Assembly: GCF_040529335.1 (NCBI RefSeq)
Contig: NZ_CP159534.1
Location: 868,001 to 932,000, forward strand
Direction of reading: 5' to 3'
DNA from: Streptomyces sp. HUAS MG91
GTDB taxonomy: Bacteria > Actinomycetota > Actinomycetes > Streptomycetales > Streptomycetaceae
Length of the DNA: 64,000 bases
In this document: positions 24,323 to 32,112 of the stretch, one piece after another
Layout of the letters: each line of letters opens with the position of its first letter
Position numbering within the stretch: the stretch's first letter is position 1
Notes under the pieces: generated by a model
Seen by the model: only the letters and a program-made list of their open reading frames with translations
The model's database searches: none
What the model was told of the DNA's origin: nothing
Program-made: the position numbers and the translations under genes

Positions 24323-26433
24323 AGGAGGAGGTTTCCGTCGGTGCGCACGCGGTCGCCGTCCTTCGGCATGGCGTCGCGCGTGGTGCCTTGTTCGACGCAG
24401 GCGGTGTGCAGGACGTCGGCGCAGGCGGCGGCCTCCAGGCGCAGGCGGCCGCCGGTGAAGCGGCAGCCGGTGGCGGCGTAGTGGTTGGTGCCGTCGGCGA
24501 TCCGGACATGGGCGGTGGCCGCGTCGTCCGTACGGGAGTCGGCGCCGGTCAGCTGCCAGGTGACGGTGCCGGAGCCGCCGGCGGCCCGGCCGAGGAGCGC
24601 CTTGGCCTTGTTGGTGCCGGTGATGCGGGTGCCGCCGGTGATCTGGAGGTGCTGGTCGCGGACGGCGCTCAGCTCGATGCCCGTGTCGGTGAACGTGCCG
24701 CCTTCGACGACCAGTTGGGCCGCTCCCACGGACAGCGGGGCGGCGTCCTCGGCGCCCTCGACGGTGCAGTCGGTGAGGTGGACGGGGCCCGCGCCGCGCA
24801 GGACGAGCCCGTCGGCGCCCTTGATCACGCAGCGTACGAAGTGGACGGGGGCGGTCACCGGGGTCTGGACGAGGACGGTGCCCGCGGGCGGGGCGAAGTC
24901 GCAGTCGCTGATCACGGTGGGCCGTGTGGAGCGGGCCGAGCGCTGGGCGACGGCGAAGGTCTTCGCGGTGCAGCCGCGCAGTTGCGCGCCGTCGGCGTTC
25001 ACCGTCAGGGTGCCCGCCTGGTCGAAGGTGGGGCGGGCGATGACGGTGACGTCCTCCAGGGTCAGGTCGGTGATCTTCGTGTTGGCGGTGAACCAGGAAC
25101 AGGTGTGCCGGCGCACGGTGATGCGCTTGGCCGAGATCCCCCACTGGGCACCGGAGTTGGCGATGTCCATCAGCCCGGAGTTGCCGTCGAAGAGCAGGTC
25201 GTGCTCGTACTGGCCGTGGGTGGTGAAGGGGTTGCCGCCCGCGTCGTCGCCGTCGCCGTGGCAGTTGACGACGGTGCAGTAGGCGGACGCCGTCAGGTCG
25301 TTGAGGTGGCGCACGTTGCTGGTGGTGCAGTCGGCGACGCGGCCGTAGAGGCAGTAGATCTGCTGGGTGAGATAGCCGGCGCCGCCGTACTCGACGGTCG
25401 GCGGGTTCTTCAGGGAGCACTGCTCGGTACGGAACCGGGTGCACCAGCGCCGCATGATCACCGGCCAGAAGGAGCCGGTGGCGTGGATGCCGGAGACGTC
25501 GCAGTCCACCGCGTACTCGTACGAGACGGGGTGCGAGCCGGTGTACTCGTCGTCGCCCGCGCCCTCGAAGACGAGGTTGCGCACATGGGTGTCGCGGACG
25601 GGCTCGACACGGGTCCAGGTCAGGGTGCGGCCCTTGGCGAGCGGCCAGCCGTTGAGGTAGTTGACGCGGATGTGGGTGCCGTCGACGATCTCGGTGATCT
25701 CGACGAGCTTCTGCAGCTCCCGCTCGTCGCGGCCGCCGCCCGCCACCGGGTCGACCTGCACCGTCCACCACTGGCCGACCGCGAAGGCGGACGGGTCCGG
25801 CACGGGGAAGGTGTCGGTCAGCTCGATGACCTCGGCGGGCAGCGCGTAGGTGTGGGTGGTGTCGGTGGGGGTGCCGCGGAAGGCGAGGACGGCGCCGAAG
25901 GGGTTGTCGTGGGTGTTGGCCTCGATGCCTTTGGTGAGCATGCGGTGGCCGTGGAAGTCGAGTTCGATGCGGGAGCGGTGCCACAGGTGACGCTTGGTGA
26001 ACAGCAGGTCGGTGTGGGCCTCGACGCGGTGGACGTCCGGGTCGCCGACCATCGCGTCCAGCGCCGCGTCGGCGGGGGTTTCGGCGTCGAAGTGGCCGAA
26101 GGTGCGGAAGTCGACGATTCCGGTGTGGAGTTGGTGCCAGCGGCCCCGGGTGGTGGTCTTGGCGGGGGCGATGACGGTGCCGCCGTTGTGGGCGGCCTTG
26201 GAGGCGGCGTCCCAGCGCACGGCCATCCCGCCGCCGTCACCGGCCTCGTGGTATCCGGCGACGATGACGACCGCCCCGTCCCGGACCCCCTTCGACGTCC
26301 GCAGGGCGGCGACGGTGTCGACGTACAGGGCATCCTCGCGGGCCGCCGCGTGCGCCGTGCCGGAGGTGGCGGTCAGGACGCCCACCCCGGTCAGTCCGGA
26401 CAGCAGCAGGGCCCGTCTGCGTGACTCGTCCAT
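24319..26433 (-). CDS. Tat-exported right-handed beta-helix protein (paralogue 1)
   Basis: A 704-residue secreted protein. The N-terminus has a twin-arginine-like signal (ESRRRALLLSG...GTAHAAA). The body is built of short beta-strand turns with repeated Asp/Asn/Cys patterns (CDVSGIHATGSFWPVIMRRW, CYLYGRV-type turns, TLEDVTVIARPTF, VTAPVHFVRCVIKGA), typical of parallel beta-helix carbohydrate-active or phage-tailspike-like proteins. No specific lyase motif is recognised. ATG 26433 has GAGGAG about 9 nt upstream. A paralogue lies inverted at 32113-34266; the two share a nearly identical 478-bp block. Polysaccharide depolymerisation feeding the catabolic genes is inferred from context. Confidence 0.75.
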   Translation of the reverse strand: MDESRRRALLLSGLTGVGVLTATSGTAHAAAREDALYVDTVAALRTSKGVRDGAVVIVAGYHEAGDGGGMAVRWDAASKAAHNGGTVIAPAKTTTRGRWHQLHTGIVDFRTFGHFDAETPADAALDAMVGDPDVHRVEAHTDLLFTKRHLWHRSRIELDFHGHRMLTKGIEANTHDNPFGAVLAFRGTPTDTTHTYALPAEVIELTDTFPVPDPSAFAVGQWWTVQVDPVAGGGRDERELQKLVEITEIVDGTHIRVNYLNGWPLAKGRTLTWTRVEPVRDTHVRNLVFEGAGDDEYTGSHPVSYEYAVDCDVSGIHATGSFWPVIMRRWCTRFRTEQCSLKNPPTVEYGGAGYLTQQIYCLYGRVADCTTSNVRHLNDLTASAYCTVVNCHGDGDDAGGNPFTTHGQYEHDLLFDGNSGLMDIANSGAQWGISAKRITVRRHTCSWFTANTKITDLTLEDVTVIARPTFDQAGTLTVNADGAQLRGCTAKTFAVAQRSARSTRPTVISDCDFAPPAGTVLVQTPVTAPVHFVRCVIKGADGLVLRGAGPVHLTDCTVEGAEDAAPLSVGAAQLVVEGGTFTDTGIELSAVRDQHLQITGGTRITGTNKAKALLGRAAGGSGTVTWQLTGADSRTDDAATAHVRIADGTNHYAATGCRFTGGRLRLEAAACADVLHTACVEQGTTRDAMPKDGDRVRTDGNLLL
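25849..26326 (-). repeat. Inverted repeat copy A (478 bp, inside beta-helix paralogue 1)
   Basis: Aligned by eye against 32256-32733 in the opposite orientation, I count about 7 differences in 478 bp, six of them synonymous. Outside the block the two genes diverge abruptly at both ends. This is best explained by recent gene conversion between paralogues. Confidence 0.85.
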
Positions 26434-26447
26434 CGGGACGTCGCTCC

Positions 26448-27308
26448 TCAGGTGTCGTGTGACATGTCGTGGGAGGTGAGGGAGTTGCGGTACGGCGGCA
26501 TGAACCGCATCCGGGGCATCTGGTCGGCGAGGACCCCGCCGTCGACGACGATCCGGGCGCCGGTGATGTACGCGCCCGCGTCGGAGGCGAGCAGCAGCAG
26601 CGCGCCGACGCAGTCGTCCGGCTGGGCGTAGTGGCCGAGCGGGATGCGCTCGCGGTAGGCGGCCTCGAACGCCTCGCGGTCGAAGGGGAACTCCCCGTCG
26701 ATCGGCGTCTCGACCATGCCGGGCGCGAGGGTGTTCGCGGTGATGCCGTGCGGGGCGAGCTCCACCGCGTACGTCTCGGTGAGCAGCTGCGCCGCCGCCT
26801 TGGATGCGTTGTAGTGGGCCAGGCCCGCCTCGGCGACCAGGGCGTTCTTCGAGGTGATGGTGATGACGCGGCCCCGGACGCCGTCCGCGACCATGTGCTC
26901 GGTGACGCGCTGGGTGAGGAAGAAGACGGCGTCCACGTTCACCCGCATCACCGCCGCCCAGCTCGCCGGGGTGATCTCGCCGACCCGCTCGAGGGCGGCC
27001 GTGCCCGCGTTGTTGACGAGGATGTGCAGCGGGCCGCACTCGGCGCGGACGGTGTCGGTGAAGCCGGCCAGCTCCTCGGTGCGGGACAGGTCCTGGCCGT
27101 ACGTCCACGCGCGGCGGCCGAGCTTCTCGACGGCGGCGGCCGTGGTGGCGATGCCCTCGGCGTCCGGCAGGTCGACGAGGACGAGGTCCGCGCCCGCCTC
27201 GGCCAGGCCGACGGCGAAGGCGCGGCCGAGGCCCCGGGCCGCACCGGTCACCAGCGCGGTGCGGCCCGTCAGGTCGAAGCGGTCGACGCCGCGCGCCCCG
27301 GTGCTCAC
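26448..27308 (-). CDS. SDR family NAD(P)-dependent oxidoreductase
   Basis: A 286-residue short-chain dehydrogenase/reductase. The nucleotide motif TGAARGLG is near residue 20, NNAGT near 100, the catalytic Ser in TITSKNA near 150 and the YxxxK pair in HYNASKAAAQ near 165. The C-terminus has an extra 20 residues (MPRMRFMPPYRNSL...) after the usual IVVDGG end. GTG 27308 overlaps the amidohydrolase stop (GTGA). It probably oxidises or reduces a sugar or sugar-acid intermediate of the left-arm pathway. Confidence 0.9.
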   Translation of the reverse strand: MSTGARGVDRFDLTGRTALVTGAARGLGRAFAVGLAEAGADLVLVDLPDAEGIATTAAAVEKLGRRAWTYGQDLSRTEELAGFTDTVRAECGPLHILVNNAGTAALERVGEITPASWAAVMRVNVDAVFFLTQRVTEHMVADGVRGRVITITSKNALVAEAGLAHYNASKAAAQLLTETYAVELAPHGITANTLAPGMVETPIDGEFPFDREAFEAAYRERIPLGHYAQPDDCVGALLLLASDAGAYITGARIVVDGGVLADQMPRMRFMPPYRNSLTSHDMSHDT

Positions 27309-28147
27309 GACAGCCCCAGGAGGTCGAGCGAGGGGCGCTCGATGATGGCCTCCACCGCGTCGGCGTCGAGCGGCGGGAGGCCGGGGATGCCGGGGATCGC
27401 GGCGATCTCCCGCAGCCCCTTCACCGAGTCGTCGACGGTGGTGAACGGGTAGTCGCTGCCGAACAGCAGCTTGTGCAGGACGCCGTAGTCCTGGGCGAGC
27501 CGGAGGCTGTGCCAGAGCTGGAACGGCCGGTAGTGCAGGGCGCTGACGTCCGCGTAGACGTGCGGGTGCTTGCGGATGACGGCGATGCACTCGCCCTCGA
27601 AGGGGTGGCCCAAGTGGGCCAGGACCATGCGGAGTTCGGGGTGGCGGATGGCGACCGCGTCGAGGTGGCGCGGCATCGCGTACTCCAGGGGCGCCGCCGA
27701 CACGAAGGTGGTGCCGGTGTGCACCAGGAGCGGCAGGCCGTGCCGCTCGGCGTACGCGTACAGCTCGTCGTACTCCTCGGCGGCCGGGTCGAAGCCCGCG
27801 TACATCGGCATGAGCTTGATGCCGCGCAGGCCCAGCTCCTGGTGGCCGTAGCGCAGTTCGTCCTGCCAGCCGGGCTGGGTGGGGTCGAGGGCGAGGTAGC
27901 CGATGAGGCGGTCGGGGCGCTCGGCAACGTAGGCGGCGACGGCCTTGTCGTCGACCCACAGGCCGCTGCGGCGGGCCTTGCCGCCGACGACGATCGTGCG
28001 CGTGTCGGCCGGTGAACTGGCCGCGTATTCCTCCCACTTGACGGTGAGGTCGACCTCGCCCTCGTGGGCGCGTGCGGAGTCGGAGGCGAACGGGTCGGTG
28101 AAGTCGTGGCTGTGCCGGAACAGATGGGAGTGGACGTCGACGATCAT
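27305..28147 (-). CDS. Amidohydrolase family protein (metal-dependent, lactonase/decarboxylase type)
   Basis: A 280-residue TIM-barrel amidohydrolase of the amidohydrolase-2 group. Metal and active-site positions are visible: DVHSHLF at the N-terminus, GIKLMPMY near residue 110, LLVHTGT near 143, VLAHLGHPFEGE near 178 and LLFGSDYPF near 230. Relatives hydrolyse sugar lactones or decarboxylate aromatic acids; with a dehydratase and SDR next door a lactonase is the better guess. ATG 28147 overlaps the dehydratase stop (ATGA). Confidence 0.85.
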   Translation of the reverse strand: MIVDVHSHLFRHSHDFTDPFASDSARAHEGEVDLTVKWEEYAASSPADTRTIVVGGKARRSGLWVDDKAVAAYVAERPDRLIGYLALDPTQPGWQDELRYGHQELGLRGIKLMPMYAGFDPAAEEYDELYAYAERHGLPLLVHTGTTFVSAAPLEYAMPRHLDAVAIRHPELRMVLAHLGHPFEGECIAVIRKHPHVYADVSALHYRPFQLWHSLRLAQDYGVLHKLLFGSDYPFTTVDDSVKGLREIAAIPGIPGLPPLDADAVEAIIERPSLDLLGLS

Positions 28148-29334
28148 GTCCGGTTCCTCTTCTCCCAGCCCTCGGCGAACATGTTCCAGAACCGGTGGGT
28201 CGGCGGGTGCTCCTCGAAGACCTCGTCGACGAGTTCGACACCGAGGCCCGGCGCGGTGGGCAGGTCGACGTGTCCGTCGGCGGCGAGCGGCAGGGTGCCC
28301 TTGAGGGCCTGGAAGACGTAGTCCTCCAGGAGGCCGTCGAAGGTCTCCAGGATCTTGAAGTTGGGGATGCCGAGCGCGGCGTGCACCGAGACGGTGGTGC
28401 ACAGCGGCGAATTGGAGTTGTGCGGGGCGACGAGCATGCCGTGCGTGTCGGCGATCGCGGCGAGCTTGCGGACCTCGGTGAAGCCGCCGGCCATCGACAG
28501 GTCGGGCTGGATGATGTCGACGGCCTCGGTCGCGAAGAGCTGCTTGTACTCGTAGCGGTTGTGGAAGTGCTCGCCGCCGGAGATCGGGAACGGGGCCCGC
28601 TGCCGCAGCTCGGCGTAGCGCTCGATGTGCGTCCAGGGCAGCGGCTCCTCGAACCAGCCGATGTCGTACGGCTCCAGCTCGCGCAGCAGCCGGGACGCGG
28701 TCGGCATGGCGAACCGGGCGTGCCCCTCGATGAAGAGGTCGACGTCGGGTCCGACGGCCTCGCGGACGGCGGCGACGAGGTCGACGGAGCGGCGCAGTTC
28801 GGCGCGCTCCAGCTCGTGCAGGCCGGGGCCGAAGGGGTCGAACTTCAGGGCGGTGAAGCCCTTTTCGAGGATGGCGCGGGCCTTCGCGGCGAAGACCTCC
28901 GGGTCGCGCTCGCCGTTGTACCAGCCGTTGGCGTAGACGCGGACGCGGTCGCGGCAGGCGCCGCCGGTGAGGCGGTAGGCGGGCACGCCGAGGGCCTTGC
29001 CCATCAGGTCGTACATGGCCTGGTCGAGGCCGGACAGGGCGACGCCGCCCATGTCGCCGCCGCGCAGGAAGTCGCCCTGGTAGAGGCGGAGCCAGATCTC
29101 CTCGATGTCGAAGGGGTCGGCGCCGATGAGGTGGCGGCGGGCGAGGGACTCGGTGAGGGCGCAGACCTCTTGGCCCCGGTAGGGGTGGGTGATCTCGCCG
29201 ATGCCGGACAGGCCCTCGTCGGTGTGCACGCGGACGTAGCCGAAGTCGCGCCAGGCGGTGCCGAGCATCAGGGTCTCGACGCGGGTGATGCGTCCTGCGG
29301 GGCCCGCGGGGCGGGTGGTGTTCACGGTGAGCAT
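28144..29334 (-). CDS. Mandelate racemase/muconate lactonizing enzyme family (sugar-acid dehydratase-like)
   Basis: A 396-residue enolase-superfamily enzyme. The capping domain is at the N-terminus; barrel motifs include LKFDPFGPG near residue 170, DLFIEGHARF near 205 (metal ligand), WFEEPLPW near 235 (metal ligand), SGGEHFHNRYE near 260 (metal ligand) and VAPHNSNSPL near 310 (catalytic His). This set is closest to D-galactonate dehydratase-like members of the mandelate racemase subgroup, so dehydration of an aldonic acid to a 2-keto-3-deoxy acid is likely. Its start shares one base with the aminotransferase stop (TGATG). Confidence 0.88.
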   Translation of the reverse strand: MLTVNTTRPAGPAGRITRVETLMLGTAWRDFGYVRVHTDEGLSGIGEITHPYRGQEVCALTESLARRHLIGADPFDIEEIWLRLYQGDFLRGGDMGGVALSGLDQAMYDLMGKALGVPAYRLTGGACRDRVRVYANGWYNGERDPEVFAAKARAILEKGFTALKFDPFGPGLHELERAELRRSVDLVAAVREAVGPDVDLFIEGHARFAMPTASRLLRELEPYDIGWFEEPLPWTHIERYAELRQRAPFPISGGEHFHNRYEYKQLFATEAVDIIQPDLSMAGGFTEVRKLAAIADTHGMLVAPHNSNSPLCTTVSVHAALGIPNFKILETFDGLLEDYVFQALKGTLPLAADGHVDLPTAPGLGVELVDEVFEEHPPTHRFWNMFAEGWEKRNRT

Positions 29335-30704
29335 CAGTTGACCGCCCCGCCCATCGTGGAGGCGTTCTCCAGGTCGCGTGCGCCGCCCTCGGCGAGGACG
29401 GCCTTGACGGCGGCCTCGGTGCCTTCGAGAAGCCGGTCCACGTCGGCGTCCGTGTGGGCGTAGCTGATGTGGCTGCGCTTGAGGTTGAGGGGCAGCTCGA
29501 ACAGACCGTGGTCGAGGAGCTTGCGGCGGTAGCCGACGAACAGCGACGCGTCGTTGGCGAGCAGGTCGTCGTAGGTGCGCGGGGTCTCGGGGCCCGGCAT
29601 GAAGTACGAGACGAAGACGGAGCCGTGCCCGGTGACGACGGCGGGGACGCCCAACCGGGCGTACAGCGCGGTGAGTTCGGCGCGGACCCGGTTGCCGAGC
29701 CGGTACACGTGGGCGTGGACCGGCTCCTCGCGCAGCTTGCGCAGGGTGGCGAGGGCGGCGGCGACCACGGACGGGTGGCCGTTGTAGGTGCCGGCGAAGA
29801 AGGCGGGGGCGCCGGGCCGGGTGGAGAAGAGGTCCATCAGGTCGGCGCGGCCGCCGATGGCGCCGACGGGCGCGCCGTTGGCGATGGCCTTGCCGAGGGT
29901 GGTCAGGTCGGGGGTGACGCCGCAGATGGACTGCCAGCCGCCGAGGTCGTGCCGGAAGCCGGTGATGACCTCGTCGAAGACGAGCACGCTGCCCGCCCTG
30001 GTGGTCTCCTCGCGCAGGGTGGTGAGGAACTCCTGGTGCGGCAGGAGCGCACCGACGTTGTGCGGGACCGGCTCGACGATGACGGCGGCGATGTCGTGGC
30101 CGTGCTCGGCGAAGGCGCGGCGCACGGCCTCGCTGTCGTTGAACGGCAGGACGAGGGTGGCGTCGAGGACCTCGGGCAGGATGCCCGTGGAGATCGGGTC
30201 GTGGGAGCCGACCTTCTCCGGCGCGGAGATGACGTTGAGGCTCACGGAGTCGTGCCAGCCGTGGTAGCAGCCCTGGAACTTGACGACGAGGCGGCGGCCG
30301 GTGGCGGCGCGGGAGACGCGCAGCGCGTGGAACGTGGCCTCGCTGCCGGTAGAGGTGAGCAGCACCTTCTCGACGGACGGGATCAGCTCGACGAGCTGCT
30401 CGGCGAGCTGGACCTCGCCCTCGGTGACGCCGACGCCCATGTGACCGATGCGGGCGCCGGCCTCGGCGGCGGCGCGGGCCACCTCGGGGTCGTTGTGGCC
30501 GAGCAGCGGCGGGCCGAACGCGGCGTGGAAGTCGGTGAACTCGCGGCCGTCGGCGGTCCGGAAGCGGGCGCCGCCGGTTCCGGTGACGACGAGGTCGGTG
30601 AGACCGGGGATGCTGCGCTGGCCGCTGTTCACACCGCCGGGCACGACCGTGCGGGCGCGCTCGGCGATCCGGGCTCCGGAGGGGGCGTCCGGGCCTGAAC
30701 TCAT
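29334..30704 (-). CDS. Class III aminotransferase (glutamate-1-semialdehyde aminomutase-like)
   Basis: A 456-residue PLP enzyme of fold type I. Motifs in order: RTVVPGGVNSGQRSIPG near residue 18, STGSEATFHALRVSRAATG near 117 (phosphate loop), CYHGWHDS near 145, VLVFDEVITGFR near 242 (Asp contacting PLP) and LGKAIANGAPVGAIGG near 271 with the Schiff-base Lys. It is closer to the GSA-aminomutase-like group used in catabolic and secondary clusters than to HemL itself. It is the first gene of the left-arm operon, facing the IclR operator region. Amination or deamination of a keto-sugar derivative is a reasonable guess. Confidence 0.87.
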   Translation of the reverse strand: MSSGPDAPSGARIAERARTVVPGGVNSGQRSIPGLTDLVVTGTGGARFRTADGREFTDFHAAFGPPLLGHNDPEVARAAAEAGARIGHMGVGVTEGEVQLAEQLVELIPSVEKVLLTSTGSEATFHALRVSRAATGRRLVVKFQGCYHGWHDSVSLNVISAPEKVGSHDPISTGILPEVLDATLVLPFNDSEAVRRAFAEHGHDIAAVIVEPVPHNVGALLPHQEFLTTLREETTRAGSVLVFDEVITGFRHDLGGWQSICGVTPDLTTLGKAIANGAPVGAIGGRADLMDLFSTRPGAPAFFAGTYNGHPSVVAAALATLRKLREEPVHAHVYRLGNRVRAELTALYARLGVPAVVTGHGSVFVSYFMPGPETPRTYDDLLANDASLFVGYRRKLLDHGLFELPLNLKRSHISYAHTDADVDRLLEGTEAAVKAVLAEGGARDLENASTMGGAVN

Positions 30705-30821
30705 GGGGCTTGCTCCTTGCGTCGAGAGTCGTCGGTGTCAGGGGCCCTGCCCGGCCCGAGCACCCTGGCGCCATCCGCCCGGCAGTCTCCGCAGGAAGTG
30801 TTCTCACAGTCGCCGTCTTTT

Positions 30822-30836
30822 CAGAACAGCGTTCTG
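30822..30836. promoter_or_regulatory. Candidate IclR operator, perfect inverted repeat
   Basis: CAGAAC-AGC-GTTCTG is a perfect 6-bp inverted repeat with a 3-nt spacer, between the divergent aminotransferase operon and iclR gene. Further half sites with the same core lie nearby at 30799 (GTTCTC) and 30842 (GCAGAAC). Clustering of one core in a divergent promoter supports regulator binding; which protein binds is inferred. Confidence 0.6.
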
Positions 30837-30904
30837 TGGTGCAGAACACGCCTGGAGACTACGACCGGTTTCCGGGCCGGTCAACCCCCTTCGCGCCTCA
30901 TCCA

Positions 30905-30928
30905 GAACAGGATGCGACTACACTGTTC
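30905..30928. promoter_or_regulatory. Second operator-like inverted repeat just before iclR
   Basis: GAACAG and CTGTTC arms separated by 12 nt end 4 bp before the iclR ATG. They reuse the core of the palindrome at 30822, so autoregulation is plausible. Confidence 0.45.
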
Positions 30929-30932
30929 GGCC

Positions 30933-31757
30933 ATGACGAACAGTGAGGGCCCAGACTCCCCACCGGCCGAGCCGAAGTACTGGGTCAAGAGCGTCGCCAG
31001 AGCCGCTGACATCCTCGAAGTCCTCGCCGCTCCGGCCCCCGGAAACGGCTTGAGCGTCACGGAGGTCGCGCAGACCTGCGGGATCTCCAAGAGCGCCGCG
31101 TTCGGCACCCTGCAGACCTTGCGCGCGTACGGTCTCGTGTCCGACGACGGCGAGGGCATGAGCCGGCGCTACCGCCTGGGCATGGGTCTCGCCCGGCTCG
31201 GCGACCGGGCGCGCTCGCAGGTGTCCCTGCGTGCGGTCGCCCAGCCGGTGCTGCGCGAGCTGACCGGCGAGACGGGGATGGCCTCGCGGCTCGCCGTCCC
31301 GGAGGACGGCCACGCGGTCGTCGTGGACCAGGTCGAGCTGGACCAGCGGGTCCGGCTCGACCTGCGCATGGGCCAGCGCGAGCTGCCGCACTGCACCGGG
31401 CTCGGCAAGGCGCTGCTGTCGGCGGTGCCGGAGGCCGAGGCGGCGCGGGTCGTGGAGCGCTTCGGGCTGCCCCGGCGCACGCCTCGTACGATCACCGACC
31501 CCGCCACGTTCCTCGCCCACCTCAAGGACATCGACCGGGTCGGGTACGCGCTCGACGACGAGGAGGACGCCGAGGGGATCATCTGCATCGGGGCGCCCGT
31601 GCGCGACGATCACGGGGTGTGTGTCGGGGCGATCAGTATCACCGGGCTGAAGTTGGGGCTGCCCGCCTGGAAGTACCAGGAGTTGGGCGGTCAGGTGCGG
31701 GACGCCGCGCGGCGGGTCAGTGTCGCGTTGGGCTGGGTTCTCGAGGAGCCCGCCTAG
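30933..31757 (+). CDS. IclR family transcriptional regulator
   Basis: A 274-residue regulator. The N-terminal winged helix-turn-helix spans about residues 14-80 (VKSVARAADILEVLAAP...GLSVTEVAQTCGISKSAAFGTLQTL). The effector domain follows, with the dimer/ligand patterns LPHCTGLGKALLSAVPE near residue 153 and GIICIGAPVRDDHGVCVGAISITG near 215. IclR proteins often repress sugar-acid catabolic genes and respond to a pathway intermediate. It lies between the two catabolic arms, divergent from the left one and upstream of the right one, next to palindromic candidate operators. Confidence 0.9.
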   Translation: MTNSEGPDSPPAEPKYWVKSVARAADILEVLAAPAPGNGLSVTEVAQTCGISKSAAFGTLQTLRAYGLVSDDGEGMSRRYRLGMGLARLGDRARSQVSLRAVAQPVLRELTGETGMASRLAVPEDGHAVVVDQVELDQRVRLDLRMGQRELPHCTGLGKALLSAVPEAEAARVVERFGLPRRTPRTITDPATFLAHLKDIDRVGYALDDEEDAEGIICIGAPVRDDHGVCVGAISITGLKLGLPAWKYQELGGQVRDAARRVSVALGWVLEEPA

Positions 31758-31805
31758 GCGTCGGCGGGGTTCTCGTGCTGTGCGGCCGCAGGTCGAGTGT
31801 GGCTG

Positions 31806-31890
31806 GTCGCGCAGTTCCCCGCGCCCCTTACGGGGCTCCACGCGGCGGAGCCGCATATCGGCACAGCCCCGCGCGCCTTACGGGGCTTGA
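31806..31890 (+). repeat. Streptomyces-type intergenic GC-rich palindromic element, possible terminator
   Basis: The 355-bp gap after iclR holds no gene. It contains two similar small palindromes, GCCCCTTACGGGGC near 31823 and CGCGCCTTACGGGGC near 31871, flanking GCGGCGGAGCCGC. Such CGCAGTTCCCCGCGCCCCTTA-type elements recur between genes in many Streptomyces genomes. A role in termination is plausible. The remainder up to 32112 shows only the ribosome site region of the next gene. Confidence 0.5.
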
Positions 31891-32112
31891 CTGGCCGGAA
31901 CCTTCCACGTACGGTCCGTGCCAATCGCCGGGACGCACTCCGGTCATCGGCGGTTCACCTGCACGGACCCGACTCCCGCTATCTGCCCCCATAGCCGGGA
32001 ACCGCGACTGGCTCGCCCACGCACGGTCCCTTTCCAGCCATCCGCCCGCACGGCACCACCCCCGCAGGAACGCTCCCCTCCCATCGGCACTTCTCGGAAG
32101 GCGAAGTCCGTC

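Noticed and set aside
31758..32112. Small coding frames in the 355-bp gap after iclR
   Set aside because: They overlap palindromic intergenic elements, lack ribosome sites and have no protein-like composition.
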